Notes under the pieces: generated by a model
What the model saw: only the letters and a program-made list of their open reading frames with translations
What the model was told of the DNA's origin: nothing
Databases searched by the model: none
Translations under genes and position numbers: made by a program
From: DASXMX01 sp036794395
GTDB lineage: Bacteria > Planctomycetota > Phycisphaerae > Tepidisphaerales > Tepidisphaeraceae
Direction of reading: 5' to 3'
Length of the DNA: 23,354 bases
NCBI GenBank assembly: GCA_036794395.1
Contig: DAIRGS010000090.1
Location: 1-23,354, forward strand
Shown: piece after piece, positions 7,928 through 18,300 of the stretch
How the letters are laid out: every line of letters begins with the position of its first letter
Position numbering within the stretch: the first letter of the stretch is position 1

Positions 7928-10219
7928 ATGGTCCGATGGAGTTTTGAATCTCTGATCCCTTCATCGCTTTGGCTGGGATTGTTCCTCGCCGGGTTGGTGT
8001 TGATTGCCTGGTATTCGCGCCGTCGACCCGCCGCCCTCACTGCAAGGCGTTGGGTAATTGTCGTTGGATTGATGTCGGTAACGTTGGGCATGGTCCTGCT
8101 GCTGCTGCTCAACCCAACGCGCGTGCGCCAGATCGCGCCGCCGGCTGGCAAACCGCTTTTGACAGTGCTCGTTGATACCAGCGCCAGTATGAGCACGCCC
8201 GACGCAGACGGCGCGTCGCGATACCAGGCGGCCGCCCGTGAAGTCAGCAAAATATATGGCCAACTCGCCGATCGATTTGACCTTCGCGTGCGGACATTCT
8301 CCGGAAGCGTGGTTGCATCCGACGTTCAGGCGCTGGCGAAGCGATCCCCCACCGATCGTGTCACCGATATTTCCGGCGCGATCAGAGCATGTCTTGATGA
8401 GGAGCGGCCTCAGGGCCAGGCGATCGCGCTTCTGAGTGACGGCGCCCACAACGCCAGCACGATCAACACAGTTCTCGAGGCTGCACAGCTTGCCCGCGCC
8501 ATGAGCGCGCCGATTTACACCAAGACCTATGGGGGCGATGCCGGCGGATTCGATCTGGGAATTGAAATGCGTTCAGCGCAGGATATGGCATTTGTTGGTC
8601 AGCGCGTGCTTGTGACCGCGCGAATCACGCATGTGGGCCTGGCCGGCACTCATCCGGACGTCATCCTTCTGGAAGATGGAAAGGAAATTGACCGGCAACA
8701 GGCGAGTCTGGTGGGTGAATTGCCAGGAGAAGTACATTTCTGGGTCAGCCGCGAAAAAGTGGGTGTCTATCCCTTCGAACTGCGCGTCTCGCCTCTGCCG
8801 GGAGAACTAACGTCGGCTAACAATTCCACTTCATACCTGCTGCGCGTTCTGGACCAACCGATTCGCGTTTTACAAATTGAGGGCAAGCCATATTGGGATT
8901 CGAAGTTTCTGCTGCGCACGCTTACGGAAGTGCCCGCCGTCGAATTAGACAGCGCGGTTCGCGTCACCGATGGAAGGATCATGTGGCGGACGATCAGTCG
9001 GGGCGATTCAACGTCCACGACACGAAGCACGACGCAAAACGCCGTCGATTCCACTTCGAATCTGGTTCGGACAGAAAAGTGGAAGATCGTCACTGACCCG
9101 GCAGCCGCGTTGGCTACGCCTGATGCATTGAATCATTATCAGATCATCGTGCTGGGACGCGATGCCGAACCTTTTCTGACGGACGCAGCCATCTCGAATC
9201 TGCAGAATTGGATTGCAAAAAGTGGAGGCGCATTGGTCTGTTATCGAGGCTCGCCAACCTCGCAGAACAATGACCGGCTGGCGCGCTTGTTGCCGGTCAA
9301 ATGGACTCCCGCGGCGGAGTCGCGGTTTCGCGTGCAGATGACCAGCCAGGGTCGGGATCTTCATTGGCTTGCCGATTTCGAAACCAACCCGGCAGATGGA
9401 GATGCCCTGCCGCACATGCCAACGCTGGATCATGAGTCGCAGCTTGAGCGATCAAAGCCTTTGGCGGTTGTGCTGGCCACATCTATGTCAGGGGCCGGTG
9501 AGGCCACCCCGGCCGTCGTCTACCAGACTTACGGCGCAGGACGGATCGTTGTAATTGAGGGGGCGGGAATGTGGCGCTGGGCGTTTCTCCCTCCGGAATT
9601 CCAGAAACAGGAGGGAGTGTATGATGCGCTTTGGCACAGCATGCTCCGGTGGCTCGTCTCCGGAACAGGCTTGATGCCAGGACAAACGTTGAGCCTGCGG
9701 GCTCAGAAGCTGAGCTTTAGCACGGAAGAGTCGGCAGCGGTCACCCTTCTCGTACGCGAAGAGTCCTTGAAGGGAACGCCCCCGGCGGTATTGCTTTCGC
9801 CCGCGGCCGGTGGGACTGAATCCAGCTTTGTTCCCGCTGCCGTGCCCGATGCGCCGGGCGTCTTTCGAGCTGATTTTGGAAGGCTTCAGGAAGGCCGATA
9901 TCGAGTTCGCGTGGCCGGCGCGGGGGCTGAAGACCCTTTCAGTCGAACATTCTTTGATGTGCGCCGATTCGGAGAGGAAGAACTGGATGTGAAGGCCCGT
10001 CCAGACCTTTTGCGGCGGATTGCCGACGACACAGGGGGCGCTACGTTGGGAACCAATCCCGGAGCCGAACTGTCGGCTCGGTTCTCAGAGCACCTGGCCC
10101 GGGCGCATCCGCCCCGTTTTGATCGCGCCAGCGGATGGGATCGATGGTGGGTGCTGGCGATCATTCTATGTACTTGGACTGTATCATGGTGGTTGCGACG
10201 CTCGGGTGGATTGGTGTGA
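7928..10219 (+). CDS. Membrane vWA protein with class I glutamine amidotransferase-like region
   Basis: A 763-residue protein. Two hydrophobic helices lie at the N-terminus (about residues 12-31 and 42-62). A vWA domain with an intact MIDAS motif DTSASM (D83, S85, S87) follows. A middle beta-rich region precedes a glutamine-amidotransferase-like segment (YQIIVLGRDAEPFLTDAAISNLQNWIAKSGGALVCY), and a C-terminal membrane helix is followed by a basic tail (WWLRRSGGLV). I see no catalytic Cys-His-Glu set for amidotransferase activity, so this fold is probably structural. CGCGGAG lies seven bases before ATG 7928, and the gene begins 16 bases after the BatA-like gene. The intact MIDAS here beside the degenerate one in the preceding gene suggests a division of roles between two vWA subunits, which is inference. 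Confidence 0.88.
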   Translation: MVRWSFESLIPSSLWLGLFLAGLVLIAWYSRRRPAALTARRWVIVVGLMSVTLGMVLLLLLNPTRVRQIAPPAGKPLLTVLVDTSASMSTPDADGASRYQAAAREVSKIYGQLADRFDLRVRTFSGSVVASDVQALAKRSPTDRVTDISGAIRACLDEERPQGQAIALLSDGAHNASTINTVLEAAQLARAMSAPIYTKTYGGDAGGFDLGIEMRSAQDMAFVGQRVLVTARITHVGLAGTHPDVILLEDGKEIDRQQASLVGELPGEVHFWVSREKVGVYPFELRVSPLPGELTSANNSTSYLLRVLDQPIRVLQIEGKPYWDSKFLLRTLTEVPAVELDSAVRVTDGRIMWRTISRGDSTSTTRSTTQNAVDSTSNLVRTEKWKIVTDPAAALATPDALNHYQIIVLGRDAEPFLTDAAISNLQNWIAKSGGALVCYRGSPTSQNNDRLARLLPVKWTPAAESRFRVQMTSQGRDLHWLADFETNPADGDALPHMPTLDHESQLERSKPLAVVLATSMSGAGEATPAVVYQTYGAGRIVVIEGAGMWRWAFLPPEFQKQEGVYDALWHSMLRWLVSGTGLMPGQTLSLRAQKLSFSTEESAAVTLLVREESLKGTPPAVLLSPAAGGTESSFVPAAVPDAPGVFRADFGRLQEGRYRVRVAGAGAEDPFSRTFFDVRRFGEEELDVKARPDLLRRIADDTGGATLGTNPGAELSARFSEHLARAHPPRFDRASGWDRWWVLAIILCTWTVSWWLRRSGGLV

Positions 10220-10253
10220 AGTCCCCGCGGTTTTGATGCGATAGGCGGCTCCA

Positions 10254-13103
10254 ATGAACAATCAAGCCCTTCAAGATCGGCTCATTGAACTGCGGCGGCG
10301 GATTCTGGCAATCGGCCTCGGGGCGTCCACCGGATGGGGCGTCATTGCCGGCATCTTAGCGATGGCCGGAATCATATGGATCGATCTCGCGCTTGACCTG
10401 CCTTCGATGGCTCGGTTTGGAGCACTGATCGCCGTGATCGCATTGGCCTTGATTGTCCTCGGGCGGCTGACGTGGATGACATCACGCACGAATTCTACTG
10501 AAGCAGTAGCGCGAAGGCTGGATCGTCTGGCCAATGCACGCGGACAGGTCCTTTCCGGAATCGACCTGTTGCCCGGTGTACTGACATCTGGCGCCGGCGG
10601 CAGTGTGACAATGGGGATGGCACGCCTCGCGGTTGAGCGCGCCGCTTCGATCGTCGCAACCGTCCAAGCGCCTGCCGCGGCCCCGATTGGTCCCCTCTAT
10701 CGGTCTTTGACGGTGCTGGCGGCGATCGGAATTGGCGCCCTCGTGTTTTCAATCAGCGCGCCTCGACTCGTCGCCACGGAGTGGAATCGATTCGCCGACC
10801 CATTCGGAGACCATCCGGCCTACACAAGAATTGAGTTCAGCGTTACGCCGGGCAATGCCAAGGTTATTTATGGAGGGGCGCTGGATATCCGCGCGACTAC
10901 GGGCAATGAACAAGCCGAAAGCGTGGAGGTCGTCCTTCAAACGGGCGACGAAAGCGGGAGCCAGGAACCCGTTCCAATGTTCCCCGAAAACGGTGGGAAC
11001 TGGCATGCAACAATTTCAAACGTCACCGCGCCGGTGAAGTATTTCGTCCGCTCCGGGAAAGCGCGCTCCCAGAAGTTCGATGTCGAAGTGATCACAACGC
11101 CGCGACTTGAAGCGGTGCGTTATCGGCTGACGCCGCCCCCTTACACTCATCGCCCGGCAATTGAAGGGGCGATTCCATCGGCTGGCATTTCTGCGTTGCC
11201 GGGTAGCGTTGTTCAACTTTGGGCACAGAGCAATCGCCCTCTTTCGAGTGGAACGATCGATTTTGATACTCCCCAGGGCATCGCGCCCACGGAGGCTTCC
11301 ACCGCGCCGGCGTCAACGCGAGCGGTTCAAAGCAGAACTTTTGCGATGTCGCCCACAGCAAAAGATGCAAGCAGCGTGAGCGGGCAATTCGTCGTCCTTC
11401 AAAGTGGACGGCTGAACCTTAATATCTCCGACATTGGCGGACAAGGATCCTCGGATCCTTACTCAGTGCCGATCACCCTGCTGCACGATGATCGCCCATT
11501 CGTGAGAATTCTGGAACCGCAGCCCGAGTCATTTGCCACGCCCGAGGTAACGCTCGATGTGCAAATCCAGGCCGAGGACGATTACGGCGTCTCCCATCTC
11601 GAACTGTTCCGGGGCCTCAATGAATCGCGCGTACGGTCGACCGTGGTGCCTGTTCCAACTCCCGAGCAAACGCGCGTGCAGGCACGAATAACGCTGCCGC
11701 TCTCGGAATATGCCTTGAGCCCGGGCGACACCGTCAAACTCTTTGCCAGGGTCGAAGACAACGACCCGCAGGGCCCAAAAGGGTTCGAAAGCCCGCTGGT
11801 CACGATCCACATCGTTTCCAAGGAAGATTTGCAAAAAATGTTGCTGGCTCGCCAGGGGCTCGAAACCCTATTGAGCAAATATGAGCAGGCATCGCGTCGC
11901 ATGGAGGCTGCGAACGATCAACTCGATCAACTCAAGAAATCGCTCGCCAAGGCAGACCCGAAATCGGAGGTTTCTAAAGAGTTTCGCCGGGCGCTCCAGG
12001 ACGCGGCAGAACGATTCGCCGCTGATGCAGAGGCGCTTGCGAAGCTGAAGGATGAGGACTTGCCATTTGACCTGGATAGCGCGCTCAAAAAGCAACTTGA
12101 GGCCGCGGCTTCGGCTATGAACGACGCTGCGAACGCCGTGCAAGAACTGGCCGGTACTCCGGGACTTGGCGCGGCCGCGGCGAAGGATCGCCTGGACGAA
12201 GCTCAGAAGAAGTTGGGCGAACGGCGNNNNNNNNNNGGGCAATTCAAGGAAGAGGCCGCCGATCCGTTGGACCACCTGGCAAAGGTTTATCCCCTGATCG
12301 AAGACCAGGCTCGATTTACGGAGCTGTGGCAGCGACAGACCGATTTGGCCGGGCGGATGAACGCATTGACCGGACATGATGGTGAAGATGATCCACACCT
12401 CAAATCGCGCATGCGCGATCTCGAAGGCGAGCAACGTCGTTTACGTGAAGACCTTCGCCAGCTGCTCGACGACATCGACAACCACGCGGAAGCGTTACCC
12501 GCGGACAAAACTCTGGATGATTTAAGGAACTCGTCGCGCGCCTTCGCGGCCGCTGTTCGCAAAAGCCCGGCTGGCGACCAGATGGCGGCGGCGGAATCGG
12601 GGCTGGCCGAGTTCTCCGGAACGCGCGCTCACATCGCCGCCAATTCGGCCGCCGAAACACTCCTGAGCTTTATTGGCCAATGCAAAAGCATGGGAGAGCA
12701 GGGCCAGCAGTCGCTGAAATTTCAGCCCAAGCTGGCAGCGGGCTTAGGGAATACCGTGCAGGAATTGCTCGACGCGGCGGGACTTGGACAAGCCATGGGA
12801 AATGGCCAGGGCGGAACCGGCGGATATAGCGCGCGTCGCAGTTCGCTGCGGAATGTGGGCATCTATGGGCCGATTCCGGTGCGGGGCCGCCAGGCTGGAG
12901 CCCAGGGCGCCAGCGCTAAACGCGGCATATCCAGTGACGGTACCGGAAATAGAAGTGATTCGGTCAATATAGGCAGCGGAGAAGCGGCGCGCCTGCGCGC
13001 CAGCGGCCAAACCGATGCCGCCGTTCCACCCCGTTTCCAGCAACGCGTGGGGGAATACTTCCGACGCGTGGCCGACGAACTGGGCGATAATCAGCAGAAG
13101 TAA
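10254..13103 (+). CDS. Large DUF4175-like coiled-coil membrane protein (contains assembly gap)
   Basis: At least 949 residues with ten undetermined bases inside. Three hydrophobic helices occur in the first 165 residues (GWGVIAGILAMAGIIWI, FGALIAVIALALIVLG and SLTVLAAIGIGALVFSI). An extended beta-rich periplasmic region follows (RYRLTPPPYTHRP). Long charged helical segments from about residue 520 onward (ASRRMEAANDQLDQLKKSL) look like coiled coil. The C-terminus has a Gly/Arg/Ser-rich linker and then VPPRFQQRVGEYFRRVADEL, a tail shared by planctomycete proteins of this operon type. The frame is open on both sides of the Ns at 12227-12236, but the true gap length is unknown, so the length is a minimum estimate. 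It follows the vWA gene by 34 bases and probably forms an envelope scaffold with it. Confidence 0.82.
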   Translation: MNNQALQDRLIELRRRILAIGLGASTGWGVIAGILAMAGIIWIDLALDLPSMARFGALIAVIALALIVLGRLTWMTSRTNSTEAVARRLDRLANARGQVLSGIDLLPGVLTSGAGGSVTMGMARLAVERAASIVATVQAPAAAPIGPLYRSLTVLAAIGIGALVFSISAPRLVATEWNRFADPFGDHPAYTRIEFSVTPGNAKVIYGGALDIRATTGNEQAESVEVVLQTGDESGSQEPVPMFPENGGNWHATISNVTAPVKYFVRSGKARSQKFDVEVITTPRLEAVRYRLTPPPYTHRPAIEGAIPSAGISALPGSVVQLWAQSNRPLSSGTIDFDTPQGIAPTEASTAPASTRAVQSRTFAMSPTAKDASSVSGQFVVLQSGRLNLNISDIGGQGSSDPYSVPITLLHDDRPFVRILEPQPESFATPEVTLDVQIQAEDDYGVSHLELFRGLNESRVRSTVVPVPTPEQTRVQARITLPLSEYALSPGDTVKLFARVEDNDPQGPKGFESPLVTIHIVSKEDLQKMLLARQGLETLLSKYEQASRRMEAANDQLDQLKKSLAKADPKSEVSKEFRRALQDAAERFAADAEALAKLKDEDLPFDLDSALKKQLEAAASAMNDAANAVQELAGTPGLGAAAAKDRLDEAQKKLGERXXXXGQFKEEAADPLDHLAKVYPLIEDQARFTELWQRQTDLAGRMNALTGHDGEDDPHLKSRMRDLEGEQRRLREDLRQLLDDIDNHAEALPADKTLDDLRNSSRAFAAAVRKSPAGDQMAAAESGLAEFSGTRAHIAANSAAETLLSFIGQCKSMGEQGQQSLKFQPKLAAGLGNTVQELLDAAGLGQAMGNGQGGTGGYSARRSSLRNVGIYGPIPVRGRQAGAQGASAKRGISSDGTGNRSDSVNIGSGEAARLRASGQTDAAVPPRFQQRVGEYFRRVADELGDNQQK
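12227..12236. other. Assembly gap (ten Ns)
   Basis: Ten consecutive undetermined bases lie inside the coiled-coil part of the DUF4175-like gene. Ten is often a placeholder length, so sequence of unknown extent may be missing. The frame happens to match on both sides. Confidence 0.99.
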
Positions 13104-13126
13104 CAATGCTTTGAATTGGAGATCCC

Positions 13127-13903
13127 ATGCATGAAATGAGAACCACAAAAGATCACAAATCGTGGGCGCTTTTCACGATCGCGCTGGCGATGGTGGTCCT
13201 GAGTCTCAGCATCGTCGATGCTCAGGACGCGGGCAAGCCCCCCGCCGCCGCCCCTGCCAACACTCCACCTGCCGCATCGAAAAATGAAGTGCCTGAGCCC
13301 AAGCAGCTTGGCGGGGAGGCTCAGAGCGTGGTGCAAGTCGCCAACTTGATCTACGCCGGAACCAAAAGCAGCACCTGTTTTTCAGACCATTTTCTGATCG
13401 ACGCGGAGAAGGCTTCATCCATTTCGACCAGCCGTCGATTTCATGCGGTAAAACTTTCTTCGCCGGAACTATTCGAGTTTCCCCTGGTGATCATGACCGG
13501 AGAGGGCGCGTTTGATCTTCCCGACTCAGAGCGCCAAAACCTGCGTAAATACGTCGAACACGGGGGATTGCTGCTGGCCTCGTCCGGATGCTCGTCGCCC
13601 GATTGGGATCGATCGTTCCGCGCTGAAATGGCCAAGGTTTTCCCGGACCATCCGCTGAACAATCTGACCATGGATCACCCGATATTCCACACGGTGAACG
13701 ATGTAACCGAACTCAAAGGCCTCCACAGCACGCCGCGACCTCTCGAAGCCGTATCCATTCAGGGACGCGTGGGTGTGATCTATTCGGTCGACGGGCTGAA
13801 TGACACGGCTCATACAACCGGTTGCTGCTGCTGCGGAGGAAATGAGATCACGAACTGCGCACAAATCAACGTCAACATTCTGGCCTATGCGCTCTTGTAC
13901 TGA
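13127..13903 (+). CDS. Exported DUF4159 protein with a C-terminal tetracysteine
   Basis: A 258-residue protein with an N-terminal signal segment (WALFTIALAMVVLSLSIVDAQDA) and a Pro/Ala-rich linker. A DUF4159 domain follows: VVQVANLIYAG, FEFPLVIMTGEGAFDLPDSERQNLRKYVEHGGLLLASSGCSSPDWDRSFRAEMAKVFPDHPL and DHPIFHTV. This fold resembles a glutamine amidotransferase lacking the catalytic residues. Near the end, four cysteines in a row (C233-C236, CCCCGGNE) are followed by NC and a conserved NVNILAYALLY tail. The cysteines could bind metal. GGAG at 13118-13121 supports ATG 13127. It belongs to the operon, 23 bases after the DUF4175-like gene; DUF4159 genes commonly accompany MoxR/DUF58/BatA modules. 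The molecular role is unknown. Confidence 0.87.
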   Translation: MHEMRTTKDHKSWALFTIALAMVVLSLSIVDAQDAGKPPAAAPANTPPAASKNEVPEPKQLGGEAQSVVQVANLIYAGTKSSTCFSDHFLIDAEKASSISTSRRFHAVKLSSPELFEFPLVIMTGEGAFDLPDSERQNLRKYVEHGGLLLASSGCSSPDWDRSFRAEMAKVFPDHPLNNLTMDHPIFHTVNDVTELKGLHSTPRPLEAVSIQGRVGVIYSVDGLNDTAHTTGCCCCGGNEITNCAQINVNILAYALLY

Positions 13904-13962
13904 GCTTGTGGTGATCGAGTTCGTGATCGGCGCCGCGGCGGCTCGCATCTGTGGGGAGCTTG

Positions 13963-15315
13963 ATGAAAATCGCGACGGTTTTCATTCTGACGCTCGGGCT
14001 GGGTAGCATCGCTCTCTGGTGGACTTTTCACCGACCCGCAAAAGCAACTGGCCGACCATCATACGTCGTGATTTCAGGAGACACCGCCGGGTGGATCACC
14101 CCATGTGGTTGCACCGCAAACCAGTCCGGCGGACTGCTCCGCCGCGGGACGTTCATCCGGCAGCTTCGTGCTACCGAGGATAACGTGATCTATGCCGACG
14201 TTGGTGGAGCTGTCGCCGGCGATTCGCCTTATCTGCGCGCGAAGTTTGAAGCGGTGATGCAGGGCGAAATTGAGATGGGGCTGAGCGCGCACAATCTGGG
14301 CGGCCCTGAAGCGCTAATGGGGCCGGCCTATCTGCGCGACTTGGCAAGTCGGCTGCATGCTCCGCTTATCTCGGCCAATACGCGCGACGTTTCCGGAAAA
14401 TCACTTGTAGAGCCCGCCCGAGTGGTCGTTGCCGGTGGACGTCGAATTGCACTGATAGGCGTAGTTTCCCCAAGCTTTGCCACCGATCAGGTCCGCATCG
14501 ATCAGCCGAAAACTGCAATCTTATCCACGCTGGCATCGATCAGGGGAACCTACGACGCGGTGATCGTTCTGGCGTATGTTTCCGAACAGGAGCTCACGCA
14601 ACTCGCCTCGGAAATTCCAGAAGCCGACGCGATCATCGGTGGACACACACGACAATCCATTTCACCAAGAGCAATTGGACGTGTTCTAATGGGGGCGGCG
14701 ACAAACAAGGGAAAGTTTCTGATTCAGTTGGATGTCCCGCCCAAAGGTTCAACGCAGCGTTGGGAGGGCAAAGCCGTGGAGATGAACACGTCGTTCGCGG
14801 ACGATCAGCAGCAACTGGTCAATCTTCAGCAGTTCCAGCATTTGCTCGGCGAGAAGGATTTTCCCGCGCGCGATAGCGGCCTGGTGGAGCCGCTTCTCCC
14901 CAATGCGCCAGCCGATTACCGGGTGGCCGGCAGTGCATCATGCAGTTTCTGCCACCAGGAATCGGATCAGACTTGGACCCACTCGGCGCATGCGCAAGCG
15001 TGGGAGGTGCTTAAGCCACGGGGATTCCAATCCGACCCCTATTGCCTGCAATGCCATACAACCGGCTATGGACTGCCGGGGGGTTTTGATTCTCTTCAAC
15101 AAACCGCGGCACTTGTAAACGTCGGATGTGAAAGTTGTCACGGGCCGTCGCAGGCGCACGCGCGCGATCCGAAAACCCGAACGACGTTCACCGCCGCCGA
15201 GCAGTGCGTGCGTTGCCACGATCAGGAGAATAGTCCGAACTTTGGCTATTCAGCTCATTGGGATCGGATTCGCCACGGGTCGAATGTGGGCGGGCAACGG
15301 CAGGTGCGCTCATGA
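13963..15315 (+). CDS. Metallophosphatase-like / tetraheme cytochrome c fusion
   Basis: A 450-residue exported protein. After an N-terminal membrane anchor (KIATVFILTLGLGSIALWW), a 5'-nucleotidase/UshA-like region starts with PCGCTANQSGGLLRR (C48, C50), a signature of planctomycete and deltaproteobacterial cytochrome fusions, and includes IALIGVVSPSFA and ADAIIGGHT. The C-terminal cytochrome c554-like domain has four CxxCH heme sites: CSFCH at residue 327, CLQCH at 361, CESCH at 389 and CVRCH at 415, and ends HDQENSPNFGYSAHWDRIRHG. GGGGAG before ATG 13963 supports this start over the in-frame GTG at 13951. It overlaps the next gene by ATGA. Phosphatase activity is doubtful, since the usual metal-binding set cannot be confirmed by eye. 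It likely transfers electrons in the periplasm. Confidence 0.85.
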   Translation: MKIATVFILTLGLGSIALWWTFHRPAKATGRPSYVVISGDTAGWITPCGCTANQSGGLLRRGTFIRQLRATEDNVIYADVGGAVAGDSPYLRAKFEAVMQGEIEMGLSAHNLGGPEALMGPAYLRDLASRLHAPLISANTRDVSGKSLVEPARVVVAGGRRIALIGVVSPSFATDQVRIDQPKTAILSTLASIRGTYDAVIVLAYVSEQELTQLASEIPEADAIIGGHTRQSISPRAIGRVLMGAATNKGKFLIQLDVPPKGSTQRWEGKAVEMNTSFADDQQQLVNLQQFQHLLGEKDFPARDSGLVEPLLPNAPADYRVAGSASCSFCHQESDQTWTHSAHAQAWEVLKPRGFQSDPYCLQCHTTGYGLPGGFDSLQQTAALVNVGCESCHGPSQAHARDPKTRTTFTAAEQCVRCHDQENSPNFGYSAHWDRIRHGSNVGGQRQVRS

Positions 15316-18300
15316 AAACGTCACATCGATCGGCGCTATTGCGTGTTGCGCTTCTGGGATCGGCAGGCACCGTGGGCGTCACGAGCCCGGGAGCAGCGCA
15401 GACCCAATCGGTCGCTCCGACCACAGCACCCGCTTCATTCACATGGCTGGACACGCTTGACGCGGGCTACAAGGACGCCATGAAACACCAGCGGCCGATC
15501 CTGGTTGTTTTCGGCGCTGATTGGTGTGCCCCCTGCCGCGAGTTGCAGAAAGTTATGGATCTTCCCGACATCCGCGACAAGCTGACGACATGGACGCGGG
15601 TTCATATCGATGTGGACAAGCCTGAAGCAGGCGCGACGCCATTTGCCGGGCCGATTCCGACCCTTCGCATCTTAAACGCTCAGGGAAAACTCGTGGCAGA
15701 ACGCGCGGGTTATCTTCCCGGCGACAGTCTGGCGCGTTGGCTCGCCGAGAATTTGCCCGCCGCGGGCATAGTTGATCCGGATCTGGCAGGCACCGATGCT
15801 CCCGACGCCCCGACTACCGCAAGACTCGTCGCGAAACTCGGCGGATCAGACGCCAGCGCCAGCGAGGCGGCGATAAAGCGACTGTTGCCTTGGCCGGATG
15901 TCGCAGGTTCCGCGGTCGCCGAGGCATTTTCCAGGGGCAACCTCCGAAAGCGCCTGGCGACCCTCGATCTCCTTGGGGAGTGGGGCGCGCCGGTAAACCA
16001 AATCGACCCCTGGGAGCCCTCCAGCGTAACGGCGGCCCGAATTGAATCGATTCGAAAATGGGCCGGGTTGGCGAAAAAAACTCCGCCCACCGCGACCACC
16101 GTGCCCAGCGCGTCCGTGCTGGATGCGGCCAAGGAAGATCTGGCATCCCTCCAGCGCGGCCCCGCTCCGGGCGAAGCCAGTGCCATTATCGATCGATTGG
16201 CACGCGCCGGACCCGCCCTGCTGCCAGAGGTTTATACGCGATTGAAGAAGGCCTCTTCTGAATCCGAACGCCAGCGGCTTTCAGCCCTCCGCTACCGGCT
16301 GGTTTCCACAGATGCTCTGTCGCTACAGTGGACGGGTGGATTGGAAAGACTGGCGTCCTCCGATGCGCAAGTGCGCCGGGAGGCGGCCGAAGAACTCGCC
16401 CATCGCGCCACCACCAATGATCAGCGATTGCTCGTCGAATTGTTCAACGACCCCGACCCGCTGATTCGCGAGATCAGTCTTCGCGGATTGCAAACTCTCG
16501 GGGGCGCGGGTGGAAATGAATCGATCATTCGCCTGCTTAAAGATCCGGTGGAAAACGTACGGGCGGCGGTGCTCAAGCAGTTGGCGGAGTCTCCATCCCC
16601 CCAATCGACCGACGCCGTGGTTAAATACATCGCGTCCGAAACGGATCCCGATCTGGTGGTCCATGCCGTGCGCGTTCTTCGTGCATCGAAGAACGGCAAC
16701 GCAATCAACTGCCTGATTCGCCTTCTCGGCCACGAAAGCTGGCGCGTTCGAGCCGAGGCAATCGACGCGCTGGCCACGATTTATCAGGAGCGTGAAGGAG
16801 CGCCGCCGGTGCCCCAGGACCAGATCGCGGCGGCCGTCACCAAATTGCTGGACGACTCAGACGGATTTGTAACCGGCCGCGCCATGGCGGCCATGAAGGC
16901 CCTTGCCAGCGGCCAGTCTGCCCAACTGCTGGTCGATGCCGCGAAGCGCCGTCCCGAGCTGACGCTCGAAGTAGTGAAGATGCTGGCTGACACACGTCAC
17001 CAGGATCCAGCGTTCGTGAACGTACTACGACAGTTCAGCAAGAATGATAATCCCGCCGTGCGGGCGATTGCGGTACGGGGGGTAGCATCACTGGCGCCCA
17101 AAAACTGCGACGCCGAAACGCTCGCGGCATTGAAGGATCAATCCGCAGAGGTTCGGGTAGCGGGAGCCGAAGCCCTTGTTTCAGCCATGGAGCAACTGCG
17201 CCCAACCGAAGGCTACATAAATCGGCCCTCTTTTTTTGGAATGGGTGGCGGCAGGGTAAAGGTCGATCCCAATGAATGGATCGACAAATTCCGCGCAGGT
17301 TCGGTGCGTCCGTCCTGGATGGGACAGATCTTGCCCGACTTACGCGCGATGCTGAAATCAACCGATCCAAACGAGCGAAATGCCGCTGCCATGCCACTTG
17401 CAATGCTGGGTGACAACAGTGATGCGATGGCCATCTTGGTCAATGCGGCCAAAGTTGATGCGACGGCGCGGCAATCGGCAACTCGACTAATCCCATGGCT
17501 GCCGTGGGATCAGCGCCTGAGGTTCTTCAATGCGATTGCGGCGATGGCGAATGATGACCACACCCTCGCCGCGCTTGCCGAGCAGATGTCACAATTAAAA
17601 GACCGCCGGTCGGCAGAGCCTCTATGGCAATTGCTGGCAAATACACATTCAAACTCATTGGCCGGCCCCATCTACAGCGCGCTGAACCAGATTTATCTGG
17701 GTGAGAACATGGTCTCCGGCGATGCCCCCCTGACCACGGATACCAAAGCCGTTGTCGAAGTGGCCAAGGGAAAAATCACAAGTGGCTCAGATGACCAAAA
17801 GCTCGTCGCCCTGGCCCTACTCCTAGGAGTGTCGGGTACCGATGCCGCCGAACAGGCCAGGCAGATTTATGAGAATCCGAAGACCCCCGCGACGTTCAAG
17901 ACGGATGCTTTCCACGTGCTTCTTTTGGCGCAGCCAAAGCCCGACGCTCAGCGCCTTGCGATCGGCGCTCTTTCCGCAACAGGACCCAAAGAGCGTTCGT
18001 TGTCGCTGACATTTCTGGCTTCCGGCCCCGGCTCAATTCAATCGCTTCGCGATTCAATCTATATATCCAATGTGAACATAAGCGAAGACATGGTTTTGCA
18101 ATCGGGCCAAACAATAAAACTTGATCCCCCGCCGGGGCTGGATGCCAAGACGATTCTGCCATTACTAAGCGGCGCCAATCGTGATGACGCCGCGATGGCA
18201 GGCTATCTCGCGTGTCTGATGGGAAAGCGCGAAGGGCTTGCGCCGCTGGTTGAGTACTGGAAAACACGTCGGAATCAACGATGGGATCCGGCCACGCGAC

